A stretch of DNA of 64,000 nucleotides from Antedon mediterranea (lineage: Eukaryota > Echinodermata > Crinoidea > Comatulida > Antedonidae): positions 23,804,501 through 23,868,500 of the forward strand of contig NC_092672.1 in NCBI RefSeq assembly GCF_964355755.1. The letters are read 5' to 3'. Every line of letters begins with the position of its first letter. Within the stretch, counting starts at the first letter, position 1. Below are positions 44,738-55,600 of this stretch, piece by piece. Position numbers and translations under genes: made by a program. The notes below the pieces were generated by a model. It ran no database searches. It was not told the DNA's origin and saw only the letters and a list, made by a program, of their open reading frames with translations.

Positions 44738-45051
44738 ACATTGATAAATGGGATCCTTCAGGCTATTACCAGCGTTACAAACTCCACCAATGACCAAGCT
44801 ATTAGTTTAAGCGGCCAGTATATTATTGCCATGGAATTAAGAGCAATTGCTCCTCAAACACGAAGACTGGCAATTATGAGACTGATACAGGTTTGTATAG
44901 ACTTTTTTCAAATGGGTATGTCAGTTGGTGACATACATTGGCCAGAAAAAAATGATTTGAGCAATATGCCTTACTATAGCAATTTTTTAATACTTGTTTC
45001 ATTTTTTTTAATAGAAAATGGAAGAGATTAAGGAGGAGTTGGACTGTAACT
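44738..45051 (+). pseudogene. BESS-like C-terminal exons of the MADF gene
   Basis: About 44741-44889 reads 'SGQYIIAMELRAIAPQTRR' and 'LAIMRLIQ', followed by a GTTTGTATAG donor. After an intron, TTTTAATAG leads to 'KMEEIKEELDCN' and a TAG stop at about 45051. The pattern 'F/YxxxMELxxIxPxxRRxAxxxIQ' fits BESS-like motifs that follow MADF domains. Splicing is inferred. Confidence 0.5.
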
Positions 45052-45239
45052 AGTATTTATTAAGTGGTTATAGAAGGAAAACTGAACTGAATGTCTTTTT
45101 TTAGCAATAGAGAACACATGGAAATATATGTATATGTTTTGTTATAATAATAATAATAATAATAATATTTATTCGGTCATCAATGTAAAAATAACCAGGA
45201 ATGAGAATAGGCTAAAGCCCAAACAGATTCTGCACTCAC

Positions 45240-45436
45240 TCCATTACTAAAAAAATAGTCAAATTGGCTGCCAGCTAATGGAATTTTTTTCATTTTATAA
45301 GTGAAAACATAAGTTTTGTTGGGTTTTTTTCTATGTAAGTGATTAACTTTGTTAAAACTACAAAATGGCCTATTCAAATTTGATTTTAATCATCTTCATT
45401 TTTCATGATTCTATGGGACAATACATCTTTAAGTTT
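45240..45436. mobile_element. Partial copy of the AAAGATGTATTGTCCC MITE family
   Basis: The right end GGGACAATACATCTTTAAG (45416-45434) and the 'TAAGTGATTAACTTTGTTAA' interior are recognisable. The left end is truncated. Confidence 0.55.
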
Positions 45437-46428
45437 AGTGTCATTTTTTGGACAAGATATATTGTCTTCCTGAAAATATAATTTAAAACATTTTCGTTGT
45501 GTGTGTAATACAGTATACAGTAACACTTTAGGGTTAGTTATTCACTTTTAACAATAATAATATTTCTTCAATTTTCATTTTATTTTTTGGGATGATACCT
45601 TTTAAATTTATTATTTTGATATTATTTTGCGAAAGTATTCAGGAGTAGTAAAAAAGAAAATCTGGTTGATATTTAATGATTCACTATTTCAATAAGTGTA
45701 TTTATGTGAAAAAGTCATAAGATAATATACAGTGTAATGATTAATTATTTAATGATACCTTTAAAAACAATGATTCACTATTTAAATAAGTGTATTTATG
45801 TGAAAAAAAAGTCATAAGATAATATAAAGTGTAAATATGAGTTTGGGATATTTATTACATTTAATCAAATGAGAAAAAAACTGTATGTTTTGTCATGAAT
45901 AATATAATATTTAATAATAATTAGAAAATGAATGTGAAAACTTTTCATTAATATATAGGCCTATAGTTTATTTTATTTATTTATTTATTCAATTTCTGCC
46001 ATAAACATAAGAAGACAAAACAATTATAAAAGGAGGCACAGAAAGACCAAACAGGTGCTAAACACCTATGCTATAGTAGGTCAACCCATGGAGATCTCAG
46101 TTCGTGTTTATATGAAATGTTTTATATGGTTATAAAATGTTGTTGCAATGTGACTGTAATTATAATTGCACCTCTGTTGATTGGTAGGCTGACGCTGCAA
46201 AAGATATTTGTAACACCACTAATAAATATACTCAGCAGATCACATGTACGTGTAATCAACAATAAACGCTTTAATTCTTGTGACTGTATTGCTATTGGAT
46301 ACATCTTCTTCTGTCCTTGTGATACGATGTTTGACTGCTTGTTAATATACACACAATCATGCACATTTCAGGCTTTGGAAAAGGATAACATTTTCCCACC
46401 AAAACCAAACACTGTGATTGGTTTAACC

Positions 46429-46473
46429 AGGGAAGAGTTAAATTACATTTTAATTTAACTCTTCCCTGGTTTC
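46429..46473. repeat. Perfect 20-bp-arm hairpin
   Basis: ACCAGGGAAGAGTTAAATTA, a 5-base loop and the exact inverse. The same palindrome recurs at about 61180. It could form a stable cruciform or RNA hairpin. Confidence 0.92.
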
Positions 46474-46672
46474 ACTTACACTATTCATTGTATGCAGATC
46501 CAACCTGGAACACCCTAGCAATCGCGCCGAATCAGCAGATCGTGACGCGTTTAGTGGGAACCGACAAGAAAAACTAATAGACGCATGACAATTCAACTTC
46601 CAAAGCGATCCGTCAAATGACGCGTGACGCATGACGCTTCGCTGCTTCGCGTTCGGTGTGCACAGGCCTTTA

Positions 46673-48954
46673 GTTGGTTCCTACCCACCAAAGTTGTTCT
46701 GCGTTTAGGGCATGTGATGTACCGTAGGCCTATTCTCTACTAGTTTTACAACGCTACTCATGCCAGTGAGGGAAAGGTGATGATGTGGGTGGTTTAACTG
46801 CAATAATAAAGATTTGTACATAATATACGGCGAGTGAAAACGCTAGCTCATTATCCGTTTAAAAAAAATTATATCCAACCTCTGCAGCACAGATTGAAAA
46901 CAAAAATGGATCGAATTTCGAGTATAGAGTACTGTACTTGCCTTTACGACGCCTGAGGGAATAGACACTTGTGAAACAGAGATTGGAATGTTCCATTCAT
47001 CGCAAATCAATACATTTGTATAATCGTATATTAAATCTATCAAAGTATTATTTTTTAAAGAAAATCGGCCTGTCTTCAACATTATGATGCTGTACTCTAG
47101 CTGTTCAACCAGTTTTCAGCTATTAAAAACAATTATCGTAGGAGGAGATAGGAAAATGCGAAGCCTCCTCGTATTTTTGTGGCGGGTATTTTTCAAGATG
47201 GACATCCATTAGACAGTGTATACCACGATCGGAAAACACCCCTATTTGGGGCTAATCGTTGAACCTAAATTCGTTTTAATCGTCAATAACTAATTACCTA
47301 ACTCAATTTAATTAGTAAACAGGGTTACATCAGATGGTTAAAATCAGTACCGAAAGTACGAACCAACTTTATATACCATCGAGTAAAAATTCTAGAAATA
47401 AACCGAGATTTACCGAATTTTGCCCTTACGTAAATTTATATATAGATGATTGGGCTATTGATTTGTATGCACTTAATTTAGGACAGACTAACTTTTTTCG
47501 ACATCCTGCACAGAAGCCTTGTAGTAAATTTGTAGTAATTAGACTTACAAATGTTGATTGATGGCCATATCATCTTTTTTTGATAGTTGACAGACTTGCT
47601 AAACAGAACAAAAGGTGCGGAGATGGGATAATTTACTGTATAACAGCAATTATTTTTTACCCCCGGTGTGTCATTTTTCAATAATGGTTGCCCAGGTATG
47701 GCACCTTTTTTTCTAGGTATCACTACAGTATATCTATAAACATTAAATATTTGTATTTGAGAACTTTTATTTTGTTTGTGGATATAATTTTTTTTCTTAA
47801 TAATTTATATATAAATCTGACCTATTTACCAAAAGAACATAGTTCATACTTTGATACACCACCTGATTATGCAAATTATGTACTGCATTCTCTTGATTGG
47901 CATAGATAAAGTCCTTGAAATACTATATTGCTATAATAACTGTTTTCCAAAGCTTGAGATGTACTTAACGCTTTTATTTATTAAAACTCATCAGAGACAT
48001 TAAATTGTATTTGATGTTTTTGTAAACAAGCCCTATAGGACTATATGGTCTTGATTGGCATACAATAAAATTACACTATACTGCTGTCATAGTACTTGGC
48101 TAATTAAATATAGGAAAATCGGCAAAGGAAAAGGAACATTAGAAATGATTTTTAGTTGACATGGCATGACAATGTGTAGTCTTCAAACATTTCACTCTCG
48201 ATGAAATGACAAGAATCTGAGTAACTGACCTGAACTGACAGGCACACAAAAAATGTCGCCATAAGCTCAGTTCCTTTCAGTTTTGTTCTATTCATTTGGG
48301 ACTGAAAGAAACTGAGTGCAATGAGTTTGTTGTTTCCATATCAGCTTACGTTTAAGTGTGTTATAATCATAAAGATAGAATATTTTTATTGGTTATATTT
48401 AACCATTATGTCAAGAAATAAAATGGTCAAAATGCGGCCATTTAATAATAACAATGTCTAGTACTATAGTAACGTTTTCATGCAAATAGGAATGACGAAT
48501 ACAGAACGGCCAGAACGAACATACAATCTTGACTTACTGTATTTCCAATGGGGTTGGAAAGTTTTTTTTAAATAAGAGAAAAAAAGTAACACAAAGTTTA
48601 AATTTGCAAATTAAATCATATTCCTGAGAATAATTTTTATTTACTGAAATTAAATCGTTAGTTTTACATGATTTGTTTATAATAAAGATTAATATTTGGA
48701 TAATTTCATATTTACTCATGCGTAAACACCAGCTGAAAGAGCTCCACAAAGACCCTGAATTCTTACAGTGTAATGGATCTTAAGTTTTGTAATTGTACTA
48801 TTGTTTGTACTGTATTTTGAATACGCATGTAAAAAATTGAATTGTGTCAATATTCATTTTTCTTTCAACATATACAGTAAACAATTTGCGGCATTTGACA
48901 CAACCTTGATACTGGTGGTAGTTATTAACATACTTAATCCAGACATAAACTGCA
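46673..48954. other. Intergenic region between the Harbinger-like element and MYO19
   Basis: AT-rich with no gene model. The 47216-47322 segment pairs with 43725-43855. Open frames at 47334-47561 and 47688-47909 are short, AT-rich and not recognised. MYO19 3' UTR sequence should lie here; a poly(A) signal is not certain. Confidence 0.45.
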
Positions 48955-49674
48955 TTATAGCCTAACTGGACCATGGTACAGCAAACCAAGTAACACAATA
49001 CCAAAAGCTATATCAACTGCAGGAGTTGTTGTAACTTGCACAAACTTGTTAATGATGGTAGTAGTTCCTTGATTTACAGGCTCCTCTTCAACAAGTATAC
49101 TATTCTGGTGCTCACTAACTATTAGTTTATGTGTACTACATTGTTCATCTGAGCTCTTCTTTTGAGATATTTCATCCCCATCTTTCTTTAGTTCAATGTT
49201 TACTATTCTATTTCCCTCACTTATACCACTATTACAGTTCAGGTTACCATTTTCATGAACTTGTGTTCTAGAATTGTTATTTACATTTTCTGGTTCTTCA
49301 ATTTCATTGATGCTCTTATCGGTAAACTTATCTCTCTTATCTTGATCTTCAACTTCTTTACTGGTAAACTTATCTCTCTTGTCTTGATCTTCAACTCCTT
49401 TACTGGTAAACTTATCTCTCTTGTCTTGATCTTCAACTTCTTTACTGGTAAACTTATCTCTCTTGTCTTGATCTTCAACTTCTTTACTGGTAAACTTATC
49501 TCTCTTGTCTTGATCTTCAACTTCTTTGCTAACATTGCTTGAACTAATCACTGACAGGTTACTGTCATGAGGTTCATTATCCAGTGATACTGCTGACAGT
49601 ATACCTTCTGTTAATATGCTATTGTTTTGTTGCGATTGTTCATCATTGCATTCTTGCACATCAGAATCAGCAAA
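48955..49674 (-). CDS. MYO19: MYO19 terminal exon: charged repeat tail and hydrophobic C-terminus
   Basis: A 240-codon exon (with stop) begins at the acceptor TTACCAG/TTTGC. It is polar and Asn/Glu/Lys-rich, contains five near-identical copies of a 14-residue unit ([14 protein letters not shown]), and ends with '[21 protein letters not shown]'-type hydrophobic sequence. In vertebrate MYO19 the tail (MyMOMA domain) binds the outer mitochondrial membrane through basic and hydrophobic residues. Here the last 20-odd residues look like a C-terminal membrane anchor, an inference from hydrophobicity alone. Confidence 0.85.
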   Translation of the reverse strand, partial: FADSDVQECNDEQSQQNNSILTEGILSAVSLDNEPHDSNLSVISSSNVSKEVEDQDKRDKFTSKEVEDQDKRDKFTSKEVEDQDKRDKFTSKGVEDQDKRDKFTSKEVEDQDKRDKFTDKSINEIEEPENVNNNSRTQVHENGNLNCNSGISEGNRIVNIELKKDGDEISQKKSSDEQCSTHKLIVSEHQNSILVEEEPVNQGTTTIINKFVQVTTTPAVDIAFGIVLLGLLYHGPVRL

Positions 49675-52600
49675 CTGGTAATAATATATGTTAAATTGTA
49701 TTAAATTGTATCAAGAAAAAAAAATATTAGATTAAAAATCATAAACTGAATATTTATGATGTGAATACGGAGAATATTTCATGAAAATTAACTGATTGAC
49801 CATTTAATGAGGCGGAACCAAGCACAGGCAATCTCTCAGTAAATGAAATATACTCTATTCAACATTATTAGTTTCATAACACAGTACATATGATGATGTG
49901 TTAATTTAACATCATTAAAGTAAGTACATGTAAATGAGGATGTGTTAGTGATGAAGGAACATACTTCACATTGTAAAGTTTGTTGGTGCAGCGAAGATTG
50001 AAAATTGCGAGTTTTAAGTAAAGGCCTACCTCGTCTGAATTCAATTCATTTAATTGTTCATCTAACTTGCGTTGGTGTAAACGAATTGAATATCCAATCA
50101 TAGCATACTGTATGACACGTGCTGCCTCATGTCGTCTCTTTACATCTCCCCTCACCTTCCAGCCTCTAAAACCTACAACATATCAATTACTAATTAGTGA
50201 CTCGGCATCATAGCATACTGTATGACACGTGCTGCCTCATGTTGTCTCTTTACATCTTCTCTCACCTTCCAGCCTCTAAAACCTACAACATATCAATTAC
50301 TAATTAGTGACTCAGCATCATAGCATACTGTATGACACGTGCTGCCTCATGTCGTCTCTCTACATCTTCTCTCACCTTCCAGCCTCTAAAACCTACAACA
50401 TATCAATTCTAATTAGTGACTCAGCATCATAGCATACTATATGACACGTGCTGCCTCATGTCGTCTCTTTACATCTTCTCTCACCTTCCAGCCTCTAAAA
50501 CCTACAACATATCAATTATAATTAGTGACTCAGCCTCATAGCATACTATATGACACGTGCTGCCTCATGTCGTCTCTTTACATCTTCTCTCACCTTCCAG
50601 CCTCTAAAACCTACAACATATCAATTCTAATTAGTGACAATTAGTGGCTTGGTTTGGTAACAGCATGATGCCTGCAAGATATTTGTCAAAACACTATTAC
50701 AATCAATACCTGCTTGAATGATGACCACAGCTGCCTCTTGTTTACTTTTGGTTGCCAGGATCTTCCTCCACCACATCTGTATTACACCAGCACTTAAATT
50801 GAATTCCTTCAATCTTGCAACTTCAAGTTTATCCAACTAAATGAAAAATAACGGAATATAATAAATATACAATGATGCAGATTCTTACTTACTTTTTACA
50901 CTGACAAGCTAAAAACAAAAAGCTAAAAGTATTATAATTTTGTGCTACAACTTTTTAATAATGTTATAAGATAGCAATCTTACTGATTTTCAATGACTTA
51001 CACACATTTAACTGGGTAATAATTTTTAATAAAATGGTATTTTTTAAATTGTGTCAAATTAATTGTTCTTTTCTTTTTTATATTTATATACTTTTTTTAA
51101 AAAGAAAAATGCCTCAATTTTACATAAATATTTAGTCAATTATGGTGAATTTCCTATCTTATACTACAAAAATATTCCTGTAGCACTACTTTTAAAAATA
51201 AAGGTTTATTTTACGACACTCATTCAGCTCTACTCCAAAGGTTTATATTATACAGATATTGCCTACTTAGAGGTGAAATCCCCGAGGGAATGATATTTTT
51301 CTAAGGAACTAAATATTACATCTGTTATATTAAAATATGTAGCAAAGTTTAAGTAGACTTGGCTGGGTCGGCTAGCCTAAGTAATAAGACTGCCTAGTTC
51401 ACATTACCTTGCCTAAGTAATAAGACTGCCTAGTTCACCTTACCTTGCCCAAGTAATAAGACTGCCTAGTTCACCTTACCTTGCCTAAGTAATAAGACTG
51501 CCTAGTTCACCTTACCTTGCCTAAGTAATAAGACTGCCTAGTTCACCTTACCTTGCCTAAGTAATAAGACTGCCTAGTTCACCTTACCTTGGCGAAAAAT
51601 GACCGTATAAAGTCAAATAATTGCTAATGATTCCTTTGCCATAAAATATTCACTTAAACTAATTAAAATTTAATTTATTCTACTGCAAATATAAAATAAT
51701 TAAATTATTATTAAACTACTTTTAAGTACCTGTTCCTCTCTTAGGAATATCTTTGTTTTTCCAAACAAAAAGCTTTTCATTTTATTTTCTTTGTCTGCTT
51801 CAGCTAAAACCAGATTCGTAATAACAGCACATTTACTTTTTGTATCCAAATCTTTGATATCTTCTGAGTTTGACCTTATTAATAATTCATACCTCTTAAA
51901 GAAATCACTGTACAACATTCTATAAGAAAATTGTCATTATCGTTCAGAATCAAGTATAACAAACAACACACTGGCAAGTATGTTAGTAGGTGTTCAAAAT
52001 GTACAGTATCCACAGGGATATATATAGTATATATTATAAACATCACAGGCACAGAATAAATTCTATATCGCCGGGTGATATACTAAAATTTAATTAATTA
52101 AACAATAAAGATGAGGAAATCTGTGAGAATGAGAAAAAATTGCCCTCACTGAGATTCAAACCCGGAAACCTTCTGCTTGATATGCAAATATCCTAACCAT
52201 TAGACCACTGGGGCTTTCATGGTATTGTTCAAACTAGATTGGATAGCAATAACACTCTCGGTGTGGTACGGCGGAACAGCACTAGTCCCTCAGTTGTATG
52301 CACACGCACTAGAGATCAAATTGATAGACCCTCATCTTTCAGTATATATATATATATATATGTAAGTCCTAGAGCAAGCTATTTGATTAGTAATAGTAAA
52401 AAATACAATAAAATACAAATTACGACGCACAACGATTTTGGTTTTTGCTTAATTATTCAATATCAGCGTATCAAAGGAAAACAAATAGCTGTAAGCTGAC
52501 CTGGTAGAGAAGCCTTGTACTGATCTGAATTGTTTCAAGTTAACTTAACAAGGGTATCAACCAGTCATAGATGGGTGCATTATTAGTATAAAAAGAACAC

Positions 52601-55600
52601 AAAACAATAGCTGTAAGCTGACCTGGTAGGGAAGCCTGTTGCACTGATCTCAATTGTTTCAAGAACACCGCAAGCACGTAGTTGATTTATAACATGAAGA
52701 TTATCAAAGTTGTCTGGTTGACATTCAAGACTTGGTTTGATACAGCGGATGTAGTGAGGTGTTGTTTCATGTAAAGTAGCCATAAGACTGTCCAATGAAT
52801 TCTAAGATACAATTGTTAGATTGTTACCACAAAGATTACATGTAAAAACTAAATGGTATCAACCAAAATATGTAAGTAAGTAAATACAAAATGAATTGAG
52901 GAAATATGTCTGATAATCAAAAAATAAAATATATATATATTATGTTACATTTTCAATAGAAGTAAAAAAAAAAAATTGTGAAATAATAATAATTTGAGTG
53001 ATCTTGCAAATGTTTATTTGATTTATTTCAGCATCATAACAAACAATCTATATAATATACAGGAAACAAAATATGAAACATCAACAATATACAAAAACAG
53101 GGATGCCGAGGATAACCCATAAAAGTCCTTGTTTCCCTGTTTCTCCCCATTTCAAGAAAAAAAAAGGGTCAAGAAAGCAAAAACAACAACAAAGTAAAAA
53201 ACCTATCTAAATTCTAAAGCAAGAGCTCGGTCTTGAAGCTATTTTTTTTATTGATGTTCCATACTAAATTCATCAAGATTCTAAATTAAGTTTTGTATGA
53301 GTTTCAATTTTCAGGATTCTGTACCTTAAATTTTGATACCACTGTAGAAGTAGTCTTTTTGCCTTTTGTTTTACTTGGATTCTGAAAAAAAAAAAAAAAA
53401 ATTAACATATTTTAGGTTGAACAAAACTATTAACATAACTGACAAGATGCAAAGGCATTATAAATATCACACATTTATTCTTTGTTTAAAAGTTTCATGA
53501 TGTAACATTGATGAAGACAGAACTTAAAAAGCAATGGATTTGAACAATAGAGAAAATGGTGTTAGTATAGTTTTAGTATGGTGTTAGTATGGTGTTACTA
53601 CAGTGTTTGTTTGGTGTTACTAGTGTTAGTTTGATGTTAGTATGGTGTTATTACAGTGTTAGTTTGATGTTAGTATGGTGTTACTACGATGTTTAAAAAC
53701 TAATGACAAGATCAATCACCTGTAAACTGGTAACATCAGCATCAACTAGTTGTTGCACAAACTTCTTGCTGCTCATTCTAAGCAAATGTACAAGTTCTGC
53801 TGGAATACCATCCTAAAAACATCAAATGATACACAATAGATCACCTTTTGAACTGCGATAACATTGTAGTTTGACACCGAGCCTTCAGCTATATAATAAT
53901 ATTGTATAAAACAACTATAAACTATTTGACTGCTGACCATTGTTTTTATTATTAATGACAGGCTAACCTTTAATTTGTTCCTATACACTATGTTGTATTC
54001 TAAAGTTAATAGTAAAATTGTCTAGTCCTTCCTCCTTGATCTCACTACAATTGTTTTGAATAAATGAGCTAAAATAGTTTAGCAAAAGCAAAAGCTTTTC
54101 CCACTTAGGTCGTGTATCCTCTTCTTACACAGGTGATAGAGCATTACCTATAGCTACAAACAGCCATTGATACATTTTCCTGTGGCTTTTATTTTCAGTT
54201 ATAAGATTATGAGAAATGAGTTTAAACAAAGCAGATGCAGTATCCCATAATTGTAATGCTTTGAGAAACTATTTATGACCTTCTATCCCCTTTTTTTGTG
54301 AATATACTGTAAAACTGGCTTTCAGTTTTAAGTAGATTACCTTATTCTTTTCAATTAGACCATCCACTTGGTACGTAACTTTCTCTGCATAATGATGCAC
54401 AACAAAAGCTGGTGATGTCACTGACATGTGTGCACGAGATAAGTTTGCACTGCTGATAGTGTCATGAAGAAACTCACCAAATGAACTTGGATCTGAATGT
54501 CTGTTTAACTTGCATTGCTATAAACAAGATAAACTTGCAATTAGTTCATAGAAAGTAAATGACATAATAACATGATTGTGATCTTAGATGGACAGTCTCC
54601 ACTAAGCACAACAACTTGTAGTTTGCAACTGGTTGTGGTGCTACTGTACTTTTGCACCTAACTTGAAATCACTGGGCATAGGTCACTCACCATCACTGAT
54701 GTGCAGCAGGTGAATATTTTTAAATTGGGGTTAAGCTTGAGGTGCAAAAGTACATCACCAGGTTTTCTAGTGTAAACTAGGCTCAAAAGTTCATTGTTTA
54801 TCTTCTTACAAACAACAGTTTATTTTTATGGAAAGACAAACTATGGTTTGTAAGACAAACTATGGTTTGTAAGACAAACTATGCCTGTATGGTAAAAACC
54901 ACTGTTTCTCAAAATGTCAAATTCAAAATACGAAGGAGTTATTATTTTACGACTCACTGTACTACGATTGAGAAAGGCAAATTCTCAATACATCTTTTTT
55001 TACAGCAGTTTATCTTTCAATAAAAAGACAAACTACAGAATACAGGTCTTTTCCAACCATAATTGCCGAAAAACTATGACAAATTATTTGTTGTATTTTG
55101 CTGTAGAATAGCAACACTTACTTGATTCATAAGTGCAAATATACTGATGTTGCCTTCAATAACATCAAGACATGTTTTATTGTCAGTAAAGTCTTCAAAT
55201 TTCCATGGAATTCCCTCAGATTGACAGTCATCCTAAAATAATATAAACATGGCTGTTTAATCAGCAGTATAATTATGTTTATAAAGGTTCATCATTATCA
55301 CTGTTAGAGAAAAAAAGTGAATGATAATTCTCATAAACTTTAATTATTGTTGTTATCTTAATTATTTTATATTATATTATAATTATACTAGTATTTTGAT
55401 ATTTTTTTTACAAGATTCATTTGATATAAACTAAAAGAAGTGCCATATTATTTTTCTTCATTTTTTTTTTAAATAAAAGAACTGTTGTTATTATCACTCT
55501 TATATGGTGCTAATAAAACACTGTTGCACCAACTGTATATTAGCATACTCTATATATAGAAAATAAGTGTGTTGGAATACCTGTTCTGCTTTGAGGAAGT

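Larger units (their letters stand above)
43890..46672. mobile_element. Probable PIF/Harbinger-type element with MADF/BESS gene remains
   Basis: Inverted termini: AAGGCCTGTGCACACCAAAC at 43891 and GTGTGCACAGGCCTTTA ending 46672, about 28 bp with one or two mismatches (..GCACACCAAACGCGAAGC versus ..GCACACCGAACGCGAAGC). TTA adjoins both ends, though the exact duplication is blurred by one base. The subterminal DNA is GC-rich with GACGC/GCGTC words. Inside is a decayed MADF-BESS gene, the DNA-binding accessory protein type encoded by Harbinger elements. No transposase ORF was found. Confidence 0.62.

Noticed and set aside
46117-46458. 113-codon ORF inside the Harbinger-like element
   Set aside because: Its end runs into the palindrome, the sequence is hydrophobic and AT-biased, and no transposase motif is present.
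49255-49542. Plus-strand hydrophobic ORF
   Set aside because: It is the antisense of the MYO19 tail repeat; the minus frame continues to a stop and is joined in phase to the IQ exons.
52141-52214. Functional tRNA gene
   Set aside because: Acceptor-stem mismatches, altered B box and unusual anticodon loop make function unlikely.
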